NCBI GenBank assembly: GCA_963854835.1
Contig: OY978530.1
Location: 8,218,354 to 8,282,353 of the forward strand
From: Megamerina dolium
Lineage: Eukaryota > Arthropoda > Insecta > Diptera > Megamerinidae
Direction: 5' to 3'
DNA: 64,000 bases
The notes under the pieces are model-generated. The model made no database searches, had not been told where the DNA came from, and saw only the letters and a program-made list of their open reading frames with translations. Both the position numbers and the translations under genes were made by a program. Below are positions 55,313-64,000 of the stretch, piece after piece. Within the stretch, counting starts at the first letter, position 1; every line of letters begins with the position of its first letter.

Positions 55313-56972
55313 TCTTAAAAAATATTATGAATAAAAAGGATTTTGGGTTTATTTTAGACATTGATTCTGATTCTACGGAAGATATTATGGGTGAAAATTC
55401 GATAGTACAACCATGTACTCAAAATAACAATGAAAATGCCACTGCAGTTGTTCAGAGCAATACAGCTCAACTAGATGAAATTATGGAAGGACGAGTCAAT
55501 ATATTAAATGGTAGCGATAATGATTGTGTGAGAGAATCAACATCTATTCCGTTCGAAGATTCAGCTAAAGAGCAACTGCGGAGTTATAAACGTGAGATAG
55601 AGCCAACAAAACGTTACCAATCTGGTCTTTTTACTAAAAACAATGAACCGGTGAACGAAGAGTCAAGTAATTTTACTAAAGCGATGAAAGAGAGTAAGGC
55701 TGCAGGGGAAGTAGTTGTAAATGGGTTTTTAAACGCACTTTAGTACAAGGTTCAAAGCCAGACTCATAGCAAGGGGGTATAGCCAAAGAGAAGAAATCGA
55801 CTTTAATCAGACGTTCTCACAAGTCGTTCGATATACGTGTATTCATTTTCTTATGGCGATGGCGGTTGAATTTGGATGGAAAATTGAACAAGTGGACGTA
55901 GACACCATTTTTGCACTGCGATATCAGCAAACCATTTACATGTACCAGCCAGAGGTAGTTGATGACGGCAGTTTTTGCGTTTGCAAGCTTAACAAATCCC
56001 TATATGGGTTTAAGCAAGCAAGCCGACAATGGAACGTAAAATTAAATTGTGTTTTGGAGAAGGTTGGCTTTTTACGATGTAAAAAGGACTCAAGTGTGTA
56101 GGTCCGTCAAAATGAAAAGTCACTCGTTGCGATGAATGGAGAGGTGAACTAAAACCTGCTTTAAAGCAAAGCTTCCTCATGAAGGACCTGGGAGCAACCA
56201 ATAACGTTTGGGAATTTGAATCAAATACAATCGTAAAGTTGAAACTCTTAGCTTAGATGAATAGTGCTACATTGAACACATTTTGTGAAAATTCAACATG
56301 TTCGATTCTGAACCGGGTAAGCTACCTAGTAATCCTAATAAAAAACTCAAGAAGAATCTTCCAGAAAATAAACTCAATTCAAATATGACATGCCAAGAAG
56401 CAGTGGGATGTATATTGTATTTAGCGGAATGCATGCGCCCAGATATTTCGTTTAGTGTCGCAAATGTAGGTCAATTTAACTAACAGCACGGACAGGCTCA
56501 TTGGATAGCCGTTGAGCGCATACTTCGATACCTTAAGGGAACATTGAATTACAAATTGACATATAGTGGAAACGCGAAATTCGACGAATTATGTGGCTAC
56601 ATCGATGCAGATTGGGCATCAAGTTCAGCAATATCATGAAACAAGCAACAGAAATCAAAGATACAAGCAACTGTCGCATTAAGTACAGCAGAATCTGAGT
56701 ATATGAGTTTATCAGCAGCCACACAAGAACCCCTTTGGTTAAGTCAACTAAAGAAGGAAATACTTAGTGGAGATTGGTCACCCCTTGAAATTTTCTGCGA
56801 CAACAAAGGAGCCATTGATTTAAATGAAACTGGACAGCATAATTTTAATGATTTAATGATTGCTGATAATCTCATTAAGGCTGTAGCATTCATTCATTTT
56901 GTTAAAAAAAAATGGGATTGCAAACTTTTTATTAATATCATATCGCAAAAATATATTATTATCTTAAGATGA
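55313..56972 (+). pseudogene. copia RT and RNase H remnants
   Basis: Linker ORF (55327-55743), RT start QREEIDFNQTFSQVV, WKIEQVDVDTIFALRY (family VDVKTAFL), CKLNKSLYGFKQASRQW (about 55975-56030). The segment with the YVDD active site is missing after 56101. RNase H from CILYLAECMRPDISFSVA (about 56410), GYIDADWASS (about 56595), then ALSTAESEYMSLSAATQE, CDNKGAIDL. Multiple stops. Confidence 0.85.
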
Positions 56973-57106
56973 GTACTGTAAATTCATTAATGTTAATGTC
57001 AATTAAGTGGGAGTATTGAAATACAATATCGTAATAGAAATGTCACATTGAGACGTTATTAATTCTTTTCATCTAAACACAACTGTTAATTGAATGAATT
57101 ATTGCG

Positions 57107-57315
57107 ATGCGACAGATAAGAAACCATGGCACAGCGACAGACCGTGAAAGAATTACTGCGAAATTCTGCCAAAAAAAACCGAGTACTTTTAAAAATTTTG
57201 TTGGGTGTATTGATGGACCGCTTGAAACGATAAAATGCCCCTTAGACAAACATGATGAATATATTAATCATAAAAAATTTGATTCTATTCAGGCGCAAGC
57301 ATTTGTGGATTATTA
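57107..57315 (+). pseudogene. PIF/Harbinger transposase fragment
   Basis: TFKNFVGCIDGPLETIKCP ... DEYINHKKFDSIQAQAFVD matches the first catalytic Asp region of HARBI1-like DDE transposases (family GCIDGTH.....NRK..HSIN.Q..CD). Only about 50 residues are left, ending at an ATT repeat that starts the next LINE. Confidence 0.65.
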
Positions 57316-57399
57316 TTATTATTATCGTTGGGGGGATCTTGCACCGCGACCTTTAAGATCTACTGTGCCCCCTTCGCAGAGCTAGAGTGTGTCTCTTAG

Positions 57400-57814
57400 C
57401 CCAGTTCCCTCGATGAATTTTAGTGTTGGTCCTACTTGACAGAGTCTAAGTTCATCCTCGAGTATGATGAAATCTCCCAGGTATTTCCTTCTCTTGTGCA
57501 TCAGTACGGAACAAGTTCCTATCACATGTTGTGCGGTCTCGTCCTCTTTCCTGCAGAACCAGCAGAGAGCATCAGAGTTTATCCTTTTCTTCCCAGATGA
57601 TACGGAAGATGTTATCCGATCCTAATCCACAAAATGGTTTAGGCACTACAAATGAAGTTCATGCTCCTTTCCTGGCAAGCTTATCTGCCATTTCGTTACC
57701 ATTGATCCCTACATGCCCCGGAACCCATAGAATCCACTCCTTGTTGAGTTGGCCCAGGATGTTAAGTTTCTCAATGCACTCCATCACCAGTTTTGATGTA
57801 ACCTGGTGAGATTT
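57400..57814 (-). pseudogene. LINE ORF2: end of RNase H and C-terminus
   Basis: VTSKLVMECIEKLNILGQL, WVPGHVGINGNEMADKLARKG, KPFCGLG and CRKEDETAQHVIGTC with the CCHC-like motif, then stops. Confidence 0.85.
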
Positions 57815-57975
57815 TTTTTTTTTTTTTTTTTTTTGTTAGCTTATTTTTTTTTTTATTGAATCTTTCTTAAATACAAGAAACTAACAATAAGTATTAAAAT
57901 CTTACAAACTAAATAAAACTATGTGATATCCCCTACGTTCCATCACAATTTGGTGAGTCGCGAGATGTAGCAATT

Positions 57976-60624
57976 TTACAGCATATTCAGTGTGTCTTTT
58001 CTTTTTAATCGACGATGCCCCTTGCTCAGCAACAATTGCCTAGCAAGGGGATTCGGATGATTGTGTAATTTTTGAATGTAGCTTCTGCAGGACATTGCAA
58101 CTTCCTCAGAAATTGTGGATACATTTAAATCTCGATGGATGTTAACGTTCCTCATATACCAAGGCGCGTTTACAATAATTCGCAGACACTTGGATTGTAT
58201 TCGCTGCAATTTTTCGATATTAGAGGGAGATGCGGTGCCCCAAAACTGAATACCATAAGTCAAGATTGGTTTCAGGATTGCTTTATATAATATAACTTTG
58301 TATTCAAGATTCAACTTTGATCTTTTGTGTAACAGCCACCATAACTGATTCATTTTAAGCTAGATCTGAGTTTTCTTTGCCTCTATGTGATTTTTCCATG
58401 TCAGCCTTCTGTCGAGGTGAATACCCAAGTACTTTGTTGAGGAACATTGTGGAACTGATTAGCCATTAATTTTAAGTGGGGGACATGTATCTAGCCTTAG
58501 CGTGAAGGTTACATGTACGCTCTTTGATTCATTGACTTTTATACGCCATTTTGCTAGCCAGACTTCGAGAGAGTCGACATGAGTCTGCAGGAGTTTAGTA
58601 GCTTCTATGGGGTTAGAGCGAGAGCACAATATTGCCGTATCATCTGCAAAGGTCGATATGAATGTATAGTTATTGTTGGGCATATCTGAAGTGTATAAGA
58701 GATACAGTAAGGGGCCCAAAACGCTTCCTTGAGGAACGCCAGCGTGAATATCCAATGGATTTGTTGTGTAATCCTTGTGATGTACGAGAAATTGTCTTTT
58801 AGTGAGGTAGCTACTAAGCAATGAGGAGACATTTGCAGGCAGTAATAGTTTGAGTTTGTAAATAAGGCCATCGTGCCATACTTTATCGAAAGCTTGAGTG
58901 ATATCAAGAAAGACAGCTGAGCAATACTTTTTTTCTTCAAAAGTGTTCCTTATCAGAGTTACAATGCGGTGGACTTGTTCTATTGTGCCGTGCTGTTTTC
59001 TAAATCCAAACTGATGTTGAGGAATCAGTTGGTTGAGATTAATAAATGGAGTTATATTCATGACAAGTAGCTTTTCGAATACTTTAGAAAGTAGAGGCAG
59101 GAGGCTGATAGGTCTGTACGATGCAACTTTTGTAGGGTCTTTTCCTGGTTTTGCTATCATAATAATTTTTGAAGTTTTCCAGCATTTGGGATAGTGTTTA
59201 ATACGAAGGATAGCATTGAAAATGTGCATCAGATGAATTACTGAAGCCGGAGGTAGCTCTTTTATCATTTTACCGGTAATTTTATCTGGACCAGGTGATT
59301 TTTTTGGGTTTAAATCTTTATAAATTGCTTTGAATATGTCCTTTTTTTTAATTTTGAGCGTTATTGAGCAAGGTTGAGAAGTTAATATTGGTAATGAGGA
59401 CTGTGAAGAGGGTGGATTGGGTGTAAACACACTTTTTAGGTGGTTTGCAAAAGCCAAGCCCTTCTCACAGTTGCTTCTAGCCCAATTACCGTCACTCAAA
59501 CGGATGGGGGAATCAGTGAGAATTGGCCGATTTGATTTTTTTGCTGATTTCCACAAAGAGTAGTCTGACGCTTCACCAGGTGTTAATTTCGCTATGTGCT
59601 CTTCTAACTCTTTGTTGTTTTTATTTTTTAAGGCTTGCTTTAACTTTCGAGTGCAGTGCTGTAGCTGTGTTTTCAGATTCGGTGATCTGAATTCTTGCCA
59701 TTGTCTTCGGAGTCTTCTTTTTTGTCTTACTAGCAATTCAATATCGGCTGGTGTGTATGGGCTATAGTTTGATTGCTTGCATACCTTTGTGCAGGTGGCT
59801 GAGCTGAGAGCTAATGAGAGCAGCTGGTTGAATTTTTCGAGTGCTGAGTCTACATCGTGTCCATTTCTTAATACATTACTCAGAGGAAGATGGGAATTTA
59901 TATATTTCTTGAATTTTAACCAGTCTATTTTCTTTCTAACGCAATTGCTTTGGGGGCTTGGTGATTTTATAGATATTACCGTGGGTGAGTGGTCAGATGA
60001 TAGATCATAATTACACTCTGTGGAGATATTTTCCATCTGCAAACCTTTGGCGACTCCAAAGTCTATGAGATCGGGTATTTTCCTCTTGTCCGTCGGCCAA
60101 TATGTCGGTTGACCATTTGAAATAACATCGTAGCCGTGGTTAGTGATGATTGAACATAGTCTTTTGCCTTTTGGAGTTATTAATCGGGAGCCCCAGTGAG
60201 TGTGTTTGGCGTTGAAATCGCCAGCAACCAAGAATTTGCTACCAAGAGTTGAGAAAAATTCTTTATATTGCTGTTCGGTAATACTGTATCTTGGGGGACA
60301 GTATATCGCAGATATTACTAGCTTAGAGATGTATTCTTCCAGACATATAGATGTTGCTTGCAAGTAGACGCTACTAAAATCTTCAAGAACATGATGTTTT
60401 ATTCATCTTTTTATCAATATGGCAGTTCCTCCGCGTGCCTTACCATGCGGATGATTTGTGGTGTACAGTTTGTAATATGGTATTTGGTAGCAATTTTTGT
60501 CAGTGAAATGGGTCTCAGATATCATCATTATGTCGATTTGGCTGGATTCAAGGAATTGAATTAGCTCCAAACGGTGCTGGCTTAAGCCGTTGGCGTTCCA
60601 GTGGCATATCTTGAGACAACTCAT
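57976..60624 (-). pseudogene. Jockey ORF2: endonuclease and RT, three in-frame stops
   Basis: A frame of 883 codons with no frameshift and three stops: TGA at 60403-60405, TAA at 58459-58461 and TAG at 58360-58362. The APE endonuclease has ICHWNANGL, SETHF, VAGDFNAKHTHWG, IPDLIDF and SSDHSPTV (catalytic residues present). RT has LNPKKSPGPDKI, IAKPGKDPTKVASYRPISLL, FLDITQAFDKVWH, AGVPQGSVLGPLLYLLY and the active site FADDTAIL. The C-terminal thumb region (YLGIHLDRRLTWKNH, KPILTYGIQFWG) lies around the last two stops. Start ATG overlaps the ORF1 stop as ATGA. Confidence 0.93.
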
Positions 60625-62234
60625 GGTCTGGATAGCAATGTTTGGAGTAACATCGATTGATTTTTCATCATTTCTTGCATCATTGTTTGCATTGAGTTCA
60701 TGAATTGGTTCATATTCTGAATCAATGTTTGAAGCAAATGTTCAAGGGTACTTGGCTGTTGGGTGGGCAGTGAGTGTTTCTGATCATTATTTACATTGCT
60801 TTGTTGGTGTGGGTTTTGTTTTAACACGCTAGCGTAAGAATTGGTTTGATTCTTGTTTGGGATTGCAGAGAAGAATTGTGTTGCATCAATATTTTGTCTC
60901 TTACTTGAGTTGGCTATCTGAGTTTGCTCAACTGGTTTTAGAGGTTGATTGCTAGCGGAGAAATTTAGCTTTAGGGTTGTATATACTGGGCAACCTCTAT
61001 AATTTGCGGTGTGATTACCTCCACAATTGCTGCATTTTTTCATGCTAGCATCGCCTTTAGATTTTGGGCATATGTTTGATTTATGGAGATCTCCACAAAT
61101 CACACAAACAGCTGGCAGGGTACAATATGTCTTAGTATGTCCATATTCTTGGCAGTTGCTGCACTGAGGAGGTCCAGTTCTCTTATGGGGTTCTTCGATT
61201 GTGATTTTGCGATGCAATAAATATCGAATTTTATATATGGGGTGTACTTCACCTTTTTTTAGGGGTTTTGTTTCAGGCTGAAGCTCAATACGATATAACG
61301 GTTGAGGTATATTGCTCTTGTTGAGAATGTTGAATACTGTTTTGGCTTGAAACCCTTCTTCCTGGAGGGCAAGTTTGATTTCGTTAATATCAACGTTGGG
61401 TTCGACGCCTTTGAGTACAACGATTAAGCCCTTACTACTTTTTAGCTGATATGTGTAGTAATTCTTTTTTACAGCATCAAATTCCGCTATTACTTTGCGA
61501 TAATGAGTTTCGCTGTAGATTTGCACTTTTGTTTCCTCAATTTGGCCTTTGCGAATAGGAACAACATGGAAATTCTTTGGTCCTATAAGACTTGTAATTC
61601 TAGAAATCAACTTATCTGAGTTGCGTTCTCTCAAGAAAATGGGTGGGGGTTTGAAATTTTTCTTGGAGATAATATTTTCGTCACTTTCATCACCTGAAAG
61701 CAGAGCGTATCTATTTTCCGAACTAATAGGGACAGTGTTCTGTTTTTGAATTTTTGTTGAATTCATTTGTTTTGAATTTTGCGGACTTCTCTTTCGCTTT
61801 ACTACAGTAATGTAGCGATCAATACCAGTTTGAACAGCAACTGGTTCTTTATTAGTCATCGCACTAGTTGCTTTAACTACTGGGTCATGCACTTCAGTAG
61901 AAGTGCCGTTATTTGATTGCTTTGATGTTGTAGCTGTTGGTGTTACAGCAGGAGAAGCACATTGTACATTCCACGGTATAGAGGGAGATAGTATATCACG
62001 ATAGAACAAATTATTTTTTTTGTCTGTATTTATTGTTGTTGCAAAATTTGATGAATTTTTAATATGTGCAGGCAAAAGATTTGCACTGTTACTTTCACTT
62101 GTGCAGTGTGTATCAACTGTTTTATTTGATAATGCACTTATCGGGGGGGTTTGCGCGGGTGACTGCAAATTATTGTTTACACACACATTAACAGGCGATT
62201 GCCGTTGCCGGAGAGGAGAGCGCTGAACACTCAT
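60621..62234 (-). CDS. Jockey ORF1 (Gag-like, CCHC zinc knuckles), intact
   Basis: 537-residue nucleic-acid-binding ORF1 protein. A long disordered Ser/Asn/Thr-rich N-terminal half; a conserved central domain (IVVLKGVEPNVDINEIKLAL, YRIELQPETKPLKKGEVHPIY); three knuckles, CSNCQEYGHTKTYC, CVICGDLHKSNIC and CSNCGGNHTANYRGC (about 61160-60985); a Gln/Met-rich C-terminal tail. The start at 62234 is the first ATG after the A-rich 5' UTR. The TGA stop shares three bases with the ORF2 start codon (ATGA), an arrangement suited to termination-reinitiation. No lesion seen. Confidence 0.92.
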   Translation of the reverse strand: MSVQRSPLRQRQSPVNVCVNNNLQSPAQTPPISALSNKTVDTHCTSESNSANLLPAHIKNSSNFATTINTDKKNNLFYRDILSPSIPWNVQCASPAVTPTATTSKQSNNGTSTEVHDPVVKATSAMTNKEPVAVQTGIDRYITVVKRKRSPQNSKQMNSTKIQKQNTVPISSENRYALLSGDESDENIISKKNFKPPPIFLRERNSDKLISRITSLIGPKNFHVVPIRKGQIEETKVQIYSETHYRKVIAEFDAVKKNYYTYQLKSSKGLIVVLKGVEPNVDINEIKLALQEEGFQAKTVFNILNKSNIPQPLYRIELQPETKPLKKGEVHPIYKIRYLLHRKITIEEPHKRTGPPQCSNCQEYGHTKTYCTLPAVCVICGDLHKSNICPKSKGDASMKKCSNCGGNHTANYRGCPVYTTLKLNFSASNQPLKPVEQTQIANSSKRQNIDATQFFSAIPNKNQTNSYASVLKQNPHQQSNVNNDQKHSLPTQQPSTLEHLLQTLIQNMNQFMNSMQTMMQEMMKNQSMLLQTLLSRP

Positions 62235-62347
62235 ACTGTAAACAAAATGTTTGCAAATTATATTATTATTTTATTTGTTTTTTTTTTTTTTTTTTTTTCT
62301 AAAAATCAAAATAAAGACGTCCACTCTTATTGGTGACTTTCGCGAAA

Positions 62348-64000
62348 CTGGTGAGATTTGACTGCTTTAATAGCTGCCTGGTGGTCACTCAGTATTGCTA
62401 TTCTGCGGTTCCTGTAATTCCGTTCGAGGTTAAAGTGCGCACATCTATCTATCGCGTACACCTCCGCTTGATAGATAGAGGTGTTCTTACCTAATGGTTC
62501 AGAGTATCTTTTCCCTGGTCCGAACACACCTGCCCCGGCTCCATCGTCAGTGAGGTAACCGTCGGTGTACCATGTTATCATATACTGGTTTACCTTTTAT
62601 GTTTCTGATATACCTTCCCAATGTTTTTTGTTACTAAGCTCAGTTTTAAAATGTTTCTTAAAGCTGAACGTTGGGAGTATCGAGTCCCTTTGCATCGAGA
62701 TTTCAAGAAGTTGCTCAACGAGAAGTTCTATCTTCCTTCGGTTGAGATAACTACCTGTGCTGACGTTGTTACCAGCTTTCCTCAAAATCGCCCTCCTCGC
62801 CTAGGACTGGATGTAAATATGAAGAGTAAGACCCAAGAGTATCTCCATTGATGCCGTTGGACATGTTCGCATAGCTCCCGTGATACATACACATGCAAGT
62901 CTTTGTAACTTGTTAAGAGTGTTAATTACTGTCTGCTGCTTCATGCACTTTTCCCAGACTAATGCCCCGTAGGTTATCATTGGCCTGACAATTGCTGTAT
63001 ATATCCATCGCAGACTTTTTGGTGTACAGCCCCAACTTTTATCCGCAATAGTTCTACACGTCATGAAAGTTTTAATAGCTTTCTGTTTTATCTCCTCAAT
63101 GTGGGTGTACAACACTAATTTCTGGTCTAATTGGGTACCCAAGAATTTTACTACTTTCTGGTGTTTTATCTCTACACCGTCTGAACGGATAGGTTTAAGA
63201 TGCGTAAGTTTATACTTCCGTGTGAATGGGATTATCGTTCCTTTTGCTGGATTGATGTTTAGCCCCACCGTAGCGCACCAACCCTTCGTTATTTTGAGTC
63301 CTAGCTGTATTCTGTCACATAGAGTGTCCTCAAATTTACCTCTACAGATGATAACTATGTCGTCCGCATATCCCTGAAATGACAAACCATTGGTTTCCAA
63401 TTTTTCAAATAGCTCGTTTACTACTATACTCCACATAAGTGGTGATTTCACACCTCCTTGTGGGCAACCCCTTGTGGTGTTCGCAATAATACTTCCTGTA
63501 CCAGTTGGTATTTCAACCTTCCTGGTATGAGGCATATTACTCATCCAAGCAGCTAGAGTATTGTTGTAAGAACTTCTTGTAAAAACTCTTCTGATAGCGT
63601 CATGTGAAGTAGAGCAGTTTCGGTGGAATGCCCTGCTCTATAGGAATGCTGATAAGAGTGCAGCGGATTTCTCACTACAACTGTGGTCCGGATGTAGTTA
63701 TGTACAACTTTTTCCAAAGCTTTTAGAACAAAGGATTTTAGACAGATTGGCCTGAAGGATTTAGGATGAAGCGGGTCCTTCTTACCTACCTTCGGCAAAA
63801 ATACCACCTTTGCCCTTCTCCATATCCTAGGTATGTAACTTAGCGCTATACTGCTTCTAGCTATTCTCGTCAATGGACTTAACAGCTGCTGCTGATATTT
63901 TGAAGTAAGGCAGGAAAAATTACGTCTACTTCGAGTAGACGGAAACTTCGAGTCTCCGTTCTTAGTTTCATTAGATCATTGTTCCACCAAGGTACATCCT
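62348..64000 (-). pseudogene. LINE ORF2: RT and start of RNase H, internally deleted
   Basis: From the right edge: PWWNNDLMKLRTETRS (post-endonuclease linker), a deletion, VDVIFPALLQ, a frameshift near 63895, RIWRRAKVVFLPKVGKKD, FRPICLKSF, then RT with TRGCPQGGVKSPLMW and the active site GYADDIVII (about 63370), LGTQLDQKLVLYTHIEEI, RWIYTAIVRPMITYGALVW; a further break near 62800; RNase H start WYTDGYLTDDGAGAGVFG, QAEVYAI and LSDHQAAIKAV up to the Jockey insertion. Same general group as the LINEs at 23115 and 42880. Confidence 0.88.

Larger units (their letters stand above)
53527..57105 (+). mobile_element. copia-type LTR retrotransposon, decayed
   Basis: 5' LTR start TGTTGAAATATCGTTATAG at 53527 and 3' LTR start TATTGAAATACAATATCG at 57014, the latter directly after a purine tract AAGTGGGAG. 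Both share GAAATGT and CATCTAAA.ACAACTG before diverging; the 3' LTR appears truncated at about 57105. The genes are in the copia order gag, protease, integrase, RT, RNase H, all broken. Far older than the BEL element. Confidence 0.85.
57815..62347 (-). mobile_element. Jockey-clade LINE, full length, 4.53 kb
   Basis: Flanked by a 12-bp target duplication CTGGTGAGATTT (57803-57814 and 62348-62359). The poly(A) tail is seen as T runs at 57812-57834 and 57847-57856 on the + strand. ORF1 and ORF2 fill the element and there is no RNase H, as usual for Jockey. The 5' UTR has an internal A run (62276-62299, T on the + strand). Confidence 0.95.
57309..64000 (-). mobile_element. RNase-H LINE with (AAT)n tail, split by Jockey, cut by right edge
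   Basis: The 3' end on the left is an (ATT)n tract (57309-57327 on the + strand). ORF2 parts at 57400-57814 and 62348-64000 join exactly across the Jockey insertion (...KAVKSHQ | VTSKLVMEC...). The deletion between the post-endonuclease linker and the RT start is visible at about 63940. Confidence 0.85.

Overview
This is a eukaryotic window, almost certainly from a higher fly (Schizophora; a tephritid fruit fly is the best guess). The reasons are a mariner-type transposase of the DD41D 'rosa' kind first described from Ceratitis, errantivirus, BEL and copia LTR elements, Jockey and RNase-H-bearing LINEs, long (TA)n arrays, very short introns, and two exons that read like the C-terminus of the fly Pax2 gene shaven (sv). 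Apart from those exons nearly all recognisable sequence is transposable-element DNA, much of it nested. Identifications rest on motifs read by eye; no database search was possible.

Layout. 1-3174: decayed Maverick/Polinton DNA polymerase B, a zinc-finger ORF and two small unknown ORFs around a (CA)n(TA)n tract. 3175-7526: a patchwork of an RTE-type LINE fragment, a tRNA-derived SINE, a LINE RNase H remnant and a pogo-like transposase remnant. The block 1861-7526 is repeated in tandem at 7527-13179. A third, partial copy (from 13180) is split by a Tc3-like transposon (13681-15282), a SINE in a TA array (15762-16099), a rosa mariner (16577-17878) and an errantivirus (18048-29259, itself split by a LOA/R1-like LINE at 23115-27911), and it ends at 29347. 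Exact target-site duplications let the original sequence be followed through these insertions.

29348-40423 looks like intron or intergenic DNA: a MITE-like inverted repeat, a Tc1 element (32897-34540), SINE copies, fragments of another mariner, and a long foldback element (36030-39790) that carries an RTE insertion. 40424-40540 and 40615-40925 are the probable last exons of sv, joined by a GC-AG intron. A second foldback element follows (41225-42655), then a deleted RNase-H LINE (42880-45900), an RTE tail, a mariner fragment, and a full-length BEL element (46986-52594) inserted in a SINE.

53527-57105 is a decayed copia element, then a PIF/Harbinger scrap, then another RNase-H LINE (57309-64000) into which a nearly complete Jockey element (57815-62347) has inserted. 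The elements do not act together as a system. The one unexplained gene set is the pair of small ORFs kept next to the Polinton polymerase remnant. The most informative structure is the tandem duplication, whose middle copy is a recombinant of the two outer ones.
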